Assembly: GCA_946406115.1 (NCBI GenBank)
Contig: OX291547.1
Coordinates: forward strand, 8,437,001 to 8,501,000
Direction of reading: 5' to 3'
From: Apoda limacodes
Taxonomy: Eukaryota > Arthropoda > Insecta > Lepidoptera > Limacodidae
DNA length: 64,000 nt
The notes beneath the pieces were generated by a model. That model was given only the letters and a program-made list of their open reading frames with translations, was not told where the DNA came from and made no database searches. Both the position numbers and the translations under genes were made by a program. Shown piece after piece: positions 36,062 through 48,585 of this stretch (the stretch's first letter is position 1; each line of letters begins with the position of its first letter).

Positions 36062-37609
36062 AAATATATGGAGTCTTTATAGAGCAATAATAATGTAGTT
36101 AAATCTGAACTCTTAAATTGCCTAAGTAATTTTAGTAAGTACTAAATATCAAATAAGTACATTACTTAGTATTTAAAGAGTATTATAATAGTTAACACGT
36201 GTAGACATGAGCCATATTATAGTTAGGTATAGCAAGACATACATATGTTTTTAAGTAACGAAAGTGATTACTAATTATAAAAAGTCATAGTTTATTTTCA
36301 TAAAGAATATGTCAACAACAAAAGTTGAAATAGTAGTTTAATTCTAAGTAATAAGAAAACAATACTTAGTACTCTGTTACATTAGATAGTAGTTGTACAT
36401 ATTACTATATATGTATTTTAATTATTAAACATTTATTTTTAAGTTCTCTTTCTTGAATAATTTAATTAATATTAATTATGCAGTACAAACTTGCATACAT
36501 AGTACTAGAAGTACAAACTTATCCAGGACAAGACGACCAATTATGACTCACTCTTATCCTTCGCTTCTTAGAAGTCAAGCGTTGTGTTGTGGACAATACT
36601 CTAATTTCTTATTTGCTTCATATATTATAGGCATATTTGGACCAGTGGTTTTACAGCACAATTTTCTCTTTTACTCCTAATTTCAAAGAAAATTAGTGAG
36701 ATTTCATAAAAGATTTTTGGTAATACTAAAAGTAACCTAAGTAACTTAGGCAGTATACTTATACTTATCAAGTTAGTATACTTATCAAGCCGAGATGTTG
36801 TACTATTTACAAGCTTGATAGGCAATGTAATCTATCAGCATATTCTGACTTGTTTTACAAAACTTAATTTTATAAGTATTTTTAGAAAACTTATTGCACG
36901 CCTCATAAGCGGAGCGGTGAGGTAGTGCTCTACTCTCGACATGTCAAAAAACCCAGTCTTTCGAAACTTAAATGACGTTTTTTTTTTTTCAATATAACAC
37001 TTACAGGATAATATGAGTGCACTACACATATGGTACATTTTATAAACAATTAATTTGTTTAATATAATAAATAATAACATTAAAACTAATTATTCTTGGA
37101 CGTCCGTGAGTCTGTGTTTATGTGACCATGTATGTGGCAGAGAAATTGGTCGAAAAATTCATCTTACCGGAATATTTTTGTTTTTAATATATAAAGTATT
37201 ACACTGTGCTGATTCCTAGTTAATATTAGCGTTCTAAGTACCGTCGTTTAATTATAATTTATACAAAACTAGTATAAATTATAATTGTTATATTGACTTT
37301 GCAAATTTCAATAAAAATCGTCTAATTTTTATGGCATCCAATGCAACTCATGTTTCTCTTTAGACTGCGATAGATAATGTTTATACATTGTCAAACTTTT
37401 ATTTTTGTTAATAACAGAATGTGTACATCATGTTCCTATACAACATGACATTTTGTAATAAAGTAAATTGCTCTACGTACGATATATAATATCGTTTTGA
37501 TGCATCAAGACAACTTAGGTTCTCTGACACAAGTTTTGTAATGTGTATATACCGTAAAATATCGATTTTTATTAATATAGTAAAACGTAATTTTGATATT
37601 ATTGCTGTA
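36062..37609. other. No gene recognised
   Basis: Very AT-rich, with short open frames only and no recognisable repeat or RNA. Confidence 0.5.
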
Positions 37610-37691
37610 GCAGTCGTGGCCGAGCGGTTAAGGCGTCTGACTAGAAATCAGATTCCCTCTGGGAGCGTAGGTTCGAATCCTACCGACTGCG
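37610..37691 (+). tRNA. tRNA-Ser (anticodon AGA)
   Basis: The sequence forms a class II tRNA. The acceptor stem is GCAGTCG paired with CGACTGC, with discriminator G at 37691. The A box is TGGCCGAGCGG, the anticodon stem is TCTGA/TCAGA with AGA at 37643-37645, the variable arm is long (CCCTCTGGGAGC region), and the T arm contains GGTTCGAATCC. All stems pair. A TTTTT terminator follows at 37695-37699. This is a complete, probably functional serine tRNA gene. Confidence 0.97.
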
Positions 37692-37892
37692 AACTTTTTA
37701 TTTTCACTTCATTCTTTTATTTACGTGATTATACGTTCCAATCAATTTATCTACTTATATCTCCATATAAAACTTTTTTATATTATTACTTATTCATAAA
37801 TTCTCTATATATTTAGCGCTATCCGCCGTATCGTTGTTTTCTCTACTTCTATTCCCACACTTTCAATTGTGTTTTCGTAGTTTTATTTACTT

Positions 37893-37920
37893 ATGTACCT
37901 TATATATATATAAGGTACAT
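37893..37920. repeat. 28-bp perfect palindrome
   Basis: The two halves, atgtaccttatata and its exact reverse complement, abut with no spacer about 200 bp after the tRNA-Ser gene. It may be a chance AT-rich palindrome or the remnant of a small inverted-repeat element; no neighbouring gene suggests a role. Confidence 0.85.
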
Positions 37921-40900
37921 TGACTCGCAAATGTGATGAAAAACATTGTGTGTAACACGGTGAGTACGGAAAATACAAACTCCAGTAATTAAAGCCTTCG
38001 GCCTTCGTCCTTAGGTTTCTAAATAGCCTCTCGTTAGAAATTTTGTCTTTACCCCATTTGGGGTGTAATGTCGTTGGATTGGTCTTTGAAGTTTTGCTAA
38101 GTCTCTTTATTTTCCTTCAGTGTTTCATTCTCTATGCTTCATTTTAGTTAACTGACATTATATGTAAGTTACGAGTACATTAATATTAGAAAACCAAAAA
38201 TAAAAACAAAGTTTTCTTTAAAATTAGTTCTGATATGGCAACTGATGTCGTTTTCAGGGACTGAAAACTTTGTTACGTAGGTAAAATCCTCTTTTTGTAC
38301 AACGCTTATTTTTTCGTTGTTTTGACAATTTTTATTTTTTTCTCATAAAGGGACTAGATCAGTGATCCTATTTTAATTTAGTGACGATCAGACCGCTTAC
38401 TAATGAAAATGAATAATTAAAATCTAGATTTTAGAACTCTTGTGTTTATGTTTCAATATAACCTGCGTATTCTTGTTCATAGAGTCGTATGCCGCATAGA
38501 CAAAATTGCATGAAAATTGTTTATTGACATCTGACGGCAAAGGAAAGAATGTTCGGTCCGCTTTCGTTTTTTTTTCTGAGCGGAATTTTAAAGTGGGTAT
38601 AACTTTTCTTTTAATTTATCATAAGGCATTCTAGTTGGGGTTATCCATAGACATAAAGAACTGGACAGAGTTTTTCCTAAACCAGCTATGAAAATGGTTG
38701 TAAAAGTGTGACTTGTGTATGAGAAAACATAACACAGGGCAGCTTTGTCCCTTTCTAAAATGTGGCCAATTTCGTTAGCCTATTATGCAGCCCATAGGAC
38801 AGATTGCAGAACTCAAAGTCCATGAGGTAATCAGTATCAAAAAGCGGAGGTTTTCACTCTACGGTGACGTTATTCACATATCGGGGAAAACAGTCATGGT
38901 CATTATATTTCTGACGATGCACTTTTGCAGTACCGATAAGTCCTGCGATCTCGATAACATTTTAAATTACGTATAAGAAAATACAGGGAGTTGGCGGTAA
39001 TGAAGTCTGTAGTTATGTGACCGTGTTCAATGGGGGAAGTAATTACTGATCGGATCCTTTGTGAGGAGATAGGGCATGTGCGAGGGAGGGTAATTCCCAA
39101 TAAAACGAGATAACCGGTAGCGAAGAAAAGCATTGTTTACTTGATAAAAATTTACAGTGTAGGGCTTGGAAAATTTGGGAATACGTTTTCAAACTGTAGC
39201 GAAAAGTGGAAGTCAACAGCAAAATAGTTGCAGTTGAGAAAAAAAAATTGTTTCATATAATTCCAAATAATTCTTTTATTGAAATCACTCTTTGTTTGGC
39301 TACTGCCGAACTTAGGCAACTTGTTCCATACTATTCGGTAAGATTTCCAAAAATGGTATATTAATGAAAATTTCATTTCGGAATAGATTTTTCCAATTTA
39401 TTATGTTACAATACGTCAAAGTAAGTACCCATTTGTTAAATCAAAGTAGCTCCTTCACAAGTGTAGTTTTAGAAATTCTGAAATGGAGTTAAAAGCATTA
39501 CATCTTAGAACTCTGTTTAAAATAAACGAATTTACGGCCAGATATTTAATAATCGTAAAAACTCATATCCGAAGTAAATTTATTTTTCCAGTTTTAAGTA
39601 CTAATTGTCGGTGATCATCGGGGTTTGTCGCCGGATGATGGATAGATGTCCGACACCAGGTGATCGGGACGCGCCATCAATCATTGCGGACCAATCAATT
39701 CGCCATCCAGCTGGAAAATTTTACTTTGATTTATTACTTTGTTTAAAGAATTCTTGACAGAAGACCTCCCCTTAAGGATAAATCAAGTGTATTTTGAGAT
39801 TAGAAGGATGTAAGGGTATTTATCTACCCCTAGATCTTACTTATCTTAATTTTCTTACATAGGTATTATATAAAAGTTCAGCATGACCTTTTAGTTAGAA
39901 ATTCTTTATATGATGGCAAACAAGCCGACGTTCCGCCTGATGGTAAGCCGTAAGTAAGATAAAATAAAACAGAAGCATAAGGATTCGTCATATTAGTCAT
40001 TACCATGTCCGTCTGTTTGTCACACCTATATTTATGACTATTTAACTGTTATAGAGACATGAAATTGAAATTTTGAAAATAAATGATTCAAACTTTTCTT
40101 TGAATAATGTAGGTCGCTAATAAGGTTTTTCTTTAAGAACATTTATTATTAAATAATTATTAATCATTAATTATACATTAATTAATAATTCACTTATTGA
40201 TCTTCATTAAACGGTGGGAAGGAAATAAAATAAAATACATTTTTGTCTCTTGGTAAGAGATTGTTCTGTTAAAAAATAAAAAAAATAAACCTAATTACAT
40301 AAATGTTTGGTCGTCTAAACCTTTATCAACTGAACAGACTCTTCGTCCGCAAACAAGTATTTTTAAACCGGCCTCTATGTCCCATGTTTTCCGCCCGTCC
40401 AAGCGACGACACTTCATTTTCCTGCCGCCCGCCCTAGGCAACCGTCGGCTTTGCATAATATACACCCACTCTAATACCCTCGACGTAAAGCTTTGAATAT
40501 ACATCACAGTTTTGAAGGGTATTCCAGTTTTCTAAGCTCGGTAGAAAATGTAGCCAAGCGCACAATAATTTTAGTAAAGTTATAACCAAGTTAAAGTAAC
40601 TTTTTGAAACATAAAACTTGTATTGAGTATTGAATTGTGAAAAGTGTATGGTAATTTTTGGGTGTTAGAGAGAGGATATTCAAATAAAATAACGTGTGAC
40701 TTTTTGCAATATTGAGCATTAGATTGAATTTTTATTTGATATCTTTCCACAATTCAGTGAAGTACAAAATATATATTTTAAAGTGGATCTCACATTTTTA
40801 TTATAGTTTATCAATTTAGATCTGTGTTCACTAGACTTTATTCTCTGATGTGTAGGTTATTTCATCTTGATTGGTCAAACACTATAATTATCTTTAAACG

Positions 40901-42570
40901 TTACCTAAATCCGACTATTTACGTCTGTAGTTTGCCGAAATCCTGAGAATTATTTAAATTATTATTAATTAATGAAAAACAAGAATCCTATACCTTTCAA
41001 CATATACACTTAAATAGAAAGCATATATTATACCCATTCATTTGTATGTTATTTACGGGTGAAAATCTATTGAAAATAGAATCAAACTCCGTTTGTATGG
41101 AGCGATAGTCTTAAAACATGCGAATAAAAGGCTTCGTATGACACACAGACGGATGGGCTTCGAATCAAACAATAATGGTTGTCAATTGGTTTCGGAACCC
41201 TTGGAAACCCTAAATAAAAATTGCTTAGATAGACTGTGATAAAGTCATAATTCAAAAATAGAAAGAAAACCAAAGGAAAAATAAACGGCGCTTCTACCAG
41301 AGTATATCCTTCTATCCCCATTTCTGTGATGTCCCACCCAGTTGCATTGCTGGTCTTCGCACTTCATGTCTGTCACTCGGACCGATCGGTGACGCGTACA
41401 CGTCGAAAAACGAACAAATCTCTCGTCGCTTCATTAACCAAAATGTATGGCGCTTGCAGATGGTTGGTCGATGCGTTGTGCTACTTACTGGGCACCCCTA
41501 TGATGAGACTCCGATGACTGTCCGTCCGTCGATATGTCATAGTTTTTTTCCGCAACTACATATTTTTTGAAATTTGGTTCAGATTGTAGAAATGTCAGTT
41601 AGATATAAAAATATGAGAATTATTTTGTGAAAATGAGGGTCTAATGTATAAGTAAAAATATGAGTCCGTGTTATAGTTTCCTTACTTTTAGGTTTACAAA
41701 ATAAGACAAGTAAGAAAAAACGGGGTATATGTATATAGTGTTTGCCTAATAAATGTTTTCCTTCTTTCTTCAATGCCAAATCAGTTATACCTTTTATATA
41801 AAATTTACTGTAATAAAGCGTACAATTAATGAATCTTTACAAAATTCATACATCTTCAGACTACGGCTAAATACAATTTTGTGCCGGCATCAGAAATCTT
41901 CATCAGCATTTATAAACATAAACAAAGCAAAGTATCGGCCATAATTAATCAAAAACTTTCGCATAATTTAACTCGGTATCGTTTAAACGCGCGAAGTTAA
42001 CAGTTTTCCGAGCTTCCACTCGAGTAAAATTAAGAGAAATTTCTTAAAATAAGTTGAGTTAGTACGTACTCTAGAGAGGGCTTACGAGAAAATTAAACGC
42101 CGTCTCACTTATCGCAAGCGATGAGATTTGAAATTAAACACAATTTGCGGTTAAGGCTGCATATACCGTCTTCGTTTACGAAAACATGGCTCCATAAAAA
42201 GTAATAAAATAAAAATGAATGATTCATTCAGCATGAAATAAAACACGATAGGAAATACTTTTCTTAATAGAAAAAAAACATCAAAACGCAACATACATTC
42301 TTTACGTAAATTACATTTTAATTATATTTTATGCTGCGGCCCACGCGTTTCCGTTTGCTAATGAGTTATTTGTTAATTTCTCTATTGATCGCTCTTAGTT
42401 TACACTTAAGGTATTGAACTCGTTTAGATCTGATTTAAATAGATTAAGGTCGGCAAGGAAGATGTTTTTTTAAAACTTTGAAGGCTTTACGTAGGCACTC
42501 GTTGGATAGGTAATCATTTATTTAAATAAGTAAATATTAAATGACTTTTTGTATGTTGTTACGTATCCAA
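37921..42570. other. No gene recognised
   Basis: AT-rich apart from patches at 39600-39720, 40310-40500 and 41330-41530, whose open frames (61-70 codons) lack motifs. One short repeat scrap lies at 39905-39955. Confidence 0.5.
39905..39955 (+). mobile_element. Short interspersed-repeat fragment
   Basis: The string atggcaaacaagccgacgtt followed by ccgcctgatggtaagccgta is a degraded copy of a phrase common in lepidopteran repeats. Only about 50 bp remain. Confidence 0.45.
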
Positions 42571-43376
42571 CACGGAGAAAAAACTTTAGTAGCTACAAGT
42601 AAATAATACTTATAATGACTAAAGTATAAGTAATTCGGAGGACAAGTAAATTATATTGGCGGTTACCAATCAGTTTTACTTATTGTACTATTAACAGAAA
42701 TAAAACAAGTCTTGTTGGAATAACAGTGTTGTTTACTAAAAACAAGTAAAATTTATTATAATGCAAATAATGTAATAATGCTTACAATAAGTCTTAATTA
42801 CACCGATGGGTCCTGATGAAGCTCTGTGATGCGGAGCGTACGGTTGACAACTGGTACGTGGTACCTGGTAGTTAAAGAGCTGCGGCGGAAGGTGCGTCAA
42901 ATTTGTTCAGCTCAGGATTACCAAATTGTGGAATTTACGGTAAAGGGGAATTCCCCGCCAGGTGAGGAGTTATGGCTAGAAAATTGCTTGTTCCACGCGT
43001 GACGTCAACATTAATTCGTAGCGGTACGATATGTTGTTTGTTTTTAGTTATCTTCACTAATTTTTAGAAAGGTGTTTGTAAACGTTAATTGGCCTTCATT
43101 GTAATGACAAGTAGTGTTTTATCTTCTGTAAGCTTTATATGTTGATATTAATTACCCTACTTATAAATTCGAGGAATGTTTTATTGGATTTGTAAAGCTT
43201 TGTAATCCGAAGTACAAATATTGTTAACGGAAAAGAATAAAACTATTTTATTGTTATTAATTTATGAAATAATTAAAATATACTTAAATATAAAAAATGT
43301 TGAAATTAATAAAATTTAGTATTAACGCATTTAAATAAACAGGTTTTTAATTCGAACAATATTTTTTTTCTCTGTG
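42571..43376. mobile_element. 806-bp TIR element
   Basis: Ends are cacggagaaaaaa and, reverse-complemented, cacagagaaaaaa. The right-hand 550 bp recur at 56040-56598 with long shared runs (aaaggtgtttgtaaacgtta, attggccttca, tgtaatgacaagtagtgttt). Noncoding. No clear target duplication was found. Confidence 0.7.
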
Positions 43377-43481
43377 AAGGTATCTTTTGGACTATGGCCT
43401 ATGCCTTTTTTCTCCAAGAAGAGGCCTGTGCAGGGCATTAGGATTTATATATTAAGATTAATCAATGTTATGGCGCCGACT

Positions 43482-43613
43482 TTATCTCTTCTGTGGCTGT
43501 GGTTATGGCGATAGATTTACCGACCTGTCACGCTAGGACTAAAGTGGTTATCTCTTCTGTGGCTGTGGTTATGGCGATAGATTTACCGACCTGTCACGCT
43601 AGGACTAAAGTGG
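43482..43613 (+). repeat. Perfect 66-bp tandem duplication
   Basis: Positions 43482-43547 and 43548-43613 are identical, beginning ttatctcttctgtggctgtg and ending gctaggactaaagtgg. The block belongs to an interspersed repeat: a relative with cctacgtgacaggtgg appears in the opposite orientation near 47670. The lack of differences means the duplication is recent or an assembly artefact. Confidence 0.95.
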
Positions 43614-44050
43614 TTAGTAAAAAGAGGCTGACCTCCACATTATGATGTGGGTGTGTGTTTGTATACAGCCACTAGTATCCCCCTTCTGGAGATTAAAACT
43701 AAAAAGATATAGATACATAAATAGTAAAAAATTAAATTGTCTGAACTACCTACTATCATCCATAAACTAAACTAATGATCATCTTATATTAATTCATTTA
43801 AAGTAAGCAAAAAACTCTTGGATTCTTAAACAAATAAACCTAATGCCTGCATATAAATGTATGTAAATTAACGGAGATGCGACTTATGATCAGCATGTCG
43901 CGTCTTCCAGTCAGCCGTCTGGCCAGAGGAGTATGTAGGTCGGTCGATACGGAAGACGTGATGAGACTCCGTTATACAGTTCTTGGCCCTTTCCCTTAGC
44001 TAAGGACTTCATTCCTACAAACTCACTTTTAATTACTTACGCTCGTTTTT

Positions 44051-44689
44051 AGGGTTACGTATTTTAAATGCAAAAAAGGAACCCTTATCTGCCTACCTGT
44101 CTGTCTGTCTGTCATGACACTTTCTCAGGAACGGGAGAAGGTATAAAGATCAAATACTAAGGTCAACGGACCCTTGGGGCTGTAAAAAAATCTAAGTCTA
44201 CAGACAACGCAATAAAATCGCATATTTTGTCATTCACAAATAAATCAAAACATATGGGGTACTTTCCGTTGTCCTAGAATCATGAAATTTTACGCGAAGC
44301 TACTCCTCCCTTATCACAAATATAGGAAATAAACCGAAATTCGTTACTTTGTCTTGTCTGACAGATCCTTTTACTCAAGAACGCGTCGTAGTATTAAATT
44401 AAGTCTACAGTTACTTAAAGTTGTAAAAAAAATCAAGCTTCAAAGTCAATGCAATAAAAAATTTGCCCAAATTACGATTAGTTTTGTCGCATATTGTGAC
44501 ACAAGTTGTGGCAAGAAGGAATGCCATATAGCAGACATAAAGGAAAAATGGTTTTTGTGATTATAAACTTATTTGCAGTTGGTAAACGAACCGCGACCTA
44601 TCTCAATGTATTGTTATAATGTTATAATACAGTTTACCTTTTGCGAAACCCTCGGTGCGCAAGTCCGACTCGCACTTGACCAGTTTTTT
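44051..44689 (-). mobile_element. Dispersed SINE-like element with internally repeated body
   Basis: Its ends are agggttacgtattttaaat (left) and tccgactcgcacttgaccag (right), matching the 20309-20756 copy. It is about 190 bp longer because the body block occurs twice: once at about 44130-44340 and again from about 44365 (ttttactcaagaacgcgtcg). A ctgtctgtctgtctg tract lies at about 44098-44113. Confidence 0.7.
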
Positions 44690-45117
44690 ACTGGATCGCA
44701 TAGGTTGCTTTTCTCTCATTATTTCATAATCACCAGTTGCACTAATCCTTGTGCATTTAATATCAAATGACTAGGAATGGGATGGTGGAGATAGACCATA
44801 ATCTTGACCTCCTGGTTTTTTCTTTTTGTTACGTTTGTTATAAGTCATATTAAATAAACTCATTTAATCTTCTAGTTAGGTTATATGTTTTTCTATATTT
44901 TTAAGCGACAACATAGTCTGAGCCAAATTTAGTTTTGAAACACCTAGGTCATATAAATAGCCTAATTTATGCAGCAAAAAACATTGAATTATGACTCATG
45001 GCTGACATACTCCGTTATATCTCAGGGCGCTTGGAAAACGATCGTTTAAAATAAATATAATAATAATAATAATATAATAAATAGTTCTTGAAAATGGTCG
45101 TTCATTGCTTTTATTGA

Positions 45118-45408
45118 GACCATTCTAACTTCACGGATATGACTATTGTTTGCAATAGGCCTGATATCGAGGTGGTCAACCGAATCCAACGCAGGGCAGT
45201 GCTCGTCGATATTACCATTCCGCCTGACGAAAACCTTGTGTAGGCCAAAAAGAAAGAGCTTAGCAAGTAACTTGACTTGGTTCATGAGGTGACCGCCATG
45301 TGGGATGTTGATCTGACGCTCATTGTCCCGATATTCGTGTCGGTGAACGGTCTGATAGCGAAGAGCCCAGACCAACACCTTGTTGGAGGTTTGGCTGCAT
45401 ATATATGA
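45118..45408 (+). pseudogene. LINE-type ORF end fragment with two stops
   Basis: One + strand frame reads NRPDIEVVNRIQRRAVLVDI, continues TIPPDENLV, then a TAG, AKKKELSK, a TAA, and LDLVHEVTAMWDVDLTLIVP to a TGA at 45406-45408. The pattern 'RPDI...RRA.LVDITIP.DENL' followed by 'LA/VHEVTAMW' and 'VPI.VS.NGLI.KS' is the C-terminal nuclease-like segment found in many insect non-LTR retrotransposon polyproteins. Two internal stops with the frame otherwise kept show decay by point mutation. A 138-residue open frame on the opposite strand is only its antisense. Confidence 0.75.
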
Positions 45409-45415
45409 TAATAAA

Positions 45416-45663
45416 TAATATTGATAAATAAAAAAAATATTTTTGGACATTAGACATAGCACTCGTCGTCTGGCCCCAAATTAAGCAAAGATTGTGTTAT
45501 GCACAACAGACAACGGATATACTTATATATTTCTTTTTTTTGTTAATAAGTAATATTATACACCCAGATTCAAGACAAACACAAATGTTTGTCCAGTGCG
45601 GGTATCGAACCCACATCGTCTGCACAGCAGCCGGCCACACTACCAGCTAGACTGCATGGGAGT
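45416..45663 (-). mobile_element. tRNA-headed SINE, near full length
   Basis: Read on the - strand it starts with a tRNA-like head holding an A-box-like tagctggtagtgtggccgg and a B box gggttcgatacccgc. A body follows (gtgtttgtcttgaatctg), and the end is ggccagacgacgagtgcta, then aatgtccaaaaatatttttt and an AT-rich tail. The head does not fold as a good tRNA. Two shorter copies of its 3' part occur at 46391-46480 and 51728-51826. Confidence 0.75.
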
Positions 45664-45747
45664 CAAAATCATAAAATCATAAAAAAAATAAGAAATAATA
45701 ATATGATTCTTATAAATTGAAAGCATGGCATTATAAATTTAAAGTCA

Positions 45748-46305
45748 ATGAGTTTTTATGTATATCTTTACGGTTTCGATTTCTCAAAAAATTTACGCTT
45801 CTTTGCTAGAAATAGTGACTTACACAGTGTTAATACACGGAATAAGGATAAATTGGTAGTTCCAAAATGTTTCGCGATACAAAGTATATTTTTCTACAAC
45901 AATATGCCAGAACATGTGGTGGTTAATTTACCTTCAAATAAATTTAAAATATATGTCAAAGATAGTTTAATGAAAAAAGGTATTACAAAGTTTATGAATG
46001 CATAAATGATAAAAATGCTTGAAAAAATTAAAACTTAATTGATTTGTATTTTTATTGGGGAATTTGTAATTTTTTTTTAAATTAAAACCTTTAATGTTAT
46101 ATTATGACCTAGTGTAAGGCTATATTGTATTATAATAGGCTATATTTTTGTAAAAAAATATAAAAGATTAACTGCTGAGTTTCTTGCGGGTTCTTTTCGG
46201 TAGTAAATCATTCCAAACCAGTGGTAATTTTGGTATTTTTTAAATTAAAATTAAACTGACGATTCAAAAGTGCTGTTTAAAAGTCTATTTGAATAAAAAA
46301 GTTTG
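45748..46305 (+). pseudogene. Second LINE C-terminus and 3' end
   Basis: The frame contains ARNSDLHSVNTRNKDKLVVP and later FFYNNMPEHVVVNLPSNKFK, a divergent relative of the 16698-17000 tail, ending at 46003-46005. It is followed by a 3' UTR with ctgagtttcttgcgggttct and ttccaaaccagtggtaa, and then gacgattcaaaagtgctg with a terminal AATAAA-like end near 46291. That 3' segment is familiar from lepidopteran CR1-type elements. It is a truncated, inactive copy. Confidence 0.7.
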
Positions 46306-46390
46306 TATTTGAGTGGCTGGAAAAAAATCACACTTTATTTTATTTGATACGCTGTATTAAATTGAAGTGTTGATTTATTATTATTTGTAT

Positions 46391-46480
46391 CCGTTCTCTG
46401 GTACCTATAACACAAGCTTTGTTTACTTTAGGGCCAGACGGCGCTGTGTGTAATGTCCAAAAATATTTATTTCATTTATT
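46391..46480 (+). mobile_element. SINE 3' fragment (same family as 45416-45663)
   Basis: It shares gtgtaatgtccaaaaatatt, the cagacggcg block and tataacacaagctttgttta (reverse-complement relatives) with the longer copy, in the opposite orientation and lacking the tRNA-like head. Confidence 0.7.
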
Positions 46481-48165
46481 ACTAATTGTTTTTCTTGAAT
46501 CTATCTCATTTTCCAAACCATCTTGCTTAACCACCTTCTCCGATTCACTGAGAACTTTTTTATAAGAAATGACCTCCTTTCTGCAACTCTGTCTTCCTAT
46601 ACGCTGAATCAAATGTTCGTATTCAATCGCAACAATACAATTTGTATGAATATTATGACAAATTTGCAAGTTTAAAACGTAATTTTAGGGTTCCATAATC
46701 GAAAAAGTAAAGTACAACCATATGCGTAATAAAATCAATTATGCATATAGTTATAGCGACATCGCTATACAAGCAATTGTGCTGACATAGCACTAAGTCC
46801 CACACCTCGCCCACACCGCTAGCCCGTGACGCCAGTCATCGCCGCGCATCCGTACTAGGTTCCTAGCGCTAAGCTAAATCTGTAACCTAACTTTACGTTT
46901 TGCCTATAGCAAAATAAATCCAATTGTTACAAGTGAACCTTTTCATTTAATTGCCTTCGTCAAGTCACGCCACCTTAGCTACACTACATAGGTATTCCTC
47001 AATACACCACACACAACAAACGTAGCTAAATAGTACAACTAAGTAAGAATGTTAATCTTTGACTAAAGAACTAAATGTATAAACGGCTGAGTGACTGAGC
47101 TGAGAACAAAAATACATACGTTACTCAAATAATAGGATCTGAGAGCTAATCACTTATGTGTGGAGCGAGCTTTCAACGTGAGTTGGCTCAGAAACAAATG
47201 GGCAGTGGTTTGTTAGGAGAAGGAACAATAGTGAAGCGTGGGCGGCGGGCTATGTCGAGATTGTGCGATAGAAAACCAACGTATACAGACTAATTTAACT
47301 CTAAGAAACATAATTTACCAAAAAGAAAGTGCTCACTAAGAAGACAATAATGAAAATAAATTTTAGTTATAACATTGTATGTGTCACGGTTATAGGAGTA
47401 ACAGTGGCTATAGCACGGACGCGAAGCATACAGAATTTCGTACATTTACCTTTTACTTTTTAGCCTGTGTCGGTTGTCAAAATAGTAGTAATTTCTGATG
47501 ATAGCGGTTGGTCATCGCATCTGTGCAAGCGCGACGGCAAATAATTATGCGCGTGCAACAGAGATAAATAGGGACCGGTCATTGAACGAAATTCGTCCTG
47601 CTTCGTGTCCCTGCTATAGATGCACACCCATATCATAATCGGGCCAGCCTTGTTTCACCAACCACTTCAGTCCTACGTGACAGGTGGTAGGTGAGTCCAT
47701 CGCTGCTTCTGACAAAGTGCATCAGGATTAAGGTGTTTTTATTGTCCCATACGTCGTAAATTACAACCTTAAGAGTAATAAGTGGCAAAATTAAAGACCG
47801 GAAGCAGAAGACTATATCCCATATGCCAGTTTTTGGCTTGCATTAAAAAGTAAGTCAGGATTGGACATTTCGTCTTTGAAATACTTTGAATATTAACCAA
47901 AATAAATTAGCTCCTACGGAAGACAGGAACAGGGTGTTGAGCTCCAGTCTTAAAATAACAAGCATTTTGTCAATTCCGAACATGCAGAAATGTTAACCCT
48001 TGCAAGAACACAGAATATGTGTAACTGTCGGCATGTAGGTTGTTTATTGTTGTTGACAATGTTTTGGATAATAATTATTTGTCACTTCATTTCATGTATA
48101 GTTTATCTTTACTGACACAGCAACAGTAAAGCTACTTGACAAAAGATGGCGTTGTATAAAAACAA
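46481..48165. other. No gene recognised
   Basis: A repeat scrap related to the 43482 block lies at about 47640-47705 (reverse orientation). The more GC-rich 46780-46870 and 47500-47640 show nothing interpretable. Confidence 0.5.
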
Positions 48166-48585
48166 GCGGCCAAGTGCGAGTCAGATTCAAATTACGTTTA
48201 CGGCAAAAAAATTACGTTTGTTGTATGGGAGCCCCCCTTAAATATTTATTATATTTCAATTTATTTATTTATTCTTATAGTGAATATATAACTAAATATT
48301 CTGTGAATATTTCAAGCGTCTATCTATTGCCGTTATCAATATCGAGCAAAAATGAGCAATAAATCACGTTTGTGGTATGGGAGCCCCCTTAAATATTTAT
48401 TTTATTCTGTTTTTTAGTATTTGTTGTTATAGCGGCAACAGAAATACATCTTCTGTGAAAATTTTAACTGTCGTACTATCACGGTTCATGAGATGAAGCC
48501 TGGTGGCAGACGGTCGGACGGAAGGATAGTGGAGTCTTAGTAATAGGGTCCCGTTTTTTACCCTTTGGGTACGGAACCCTAAAAA
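48166..48585 (+). mobile_element. Dispersed SINE-like element, 'gccaagtgcgagt' family
   Basis: It starts gcggccaagtgcgagtcag and ends gggtacggaaccctaaaaa, with ttagtatttgttgttatagc, cggttcatgagatgaagcct and agtcttagtaatagggtccc before the end. A block around ttatgtatgggagccccctt-type sequence occurs twice inside (about 48220-48245 and 48373-48400). It is noncoding. Confidence 0.75.

Noticed and set aside
39152..39376. - strand frame SYRIVWNKLPKFGSSQTKSD as a LINE C-terminus
   Set aside because: The WNKLP-like string is suggestive, but too little surrounding similarity could be recognised.
45046..45462. 138-codon open frame on the - strand
   Set aside because: It is antisense to a recognisable LINE coding fragment on the + strand and runs into SINE sequence.
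45590..45665. tRNA gene on the - strand
   Set aside because: A and B boxes are present, but the acceptor and anticodon stems do not pair and the sequence continues into a SINE body.
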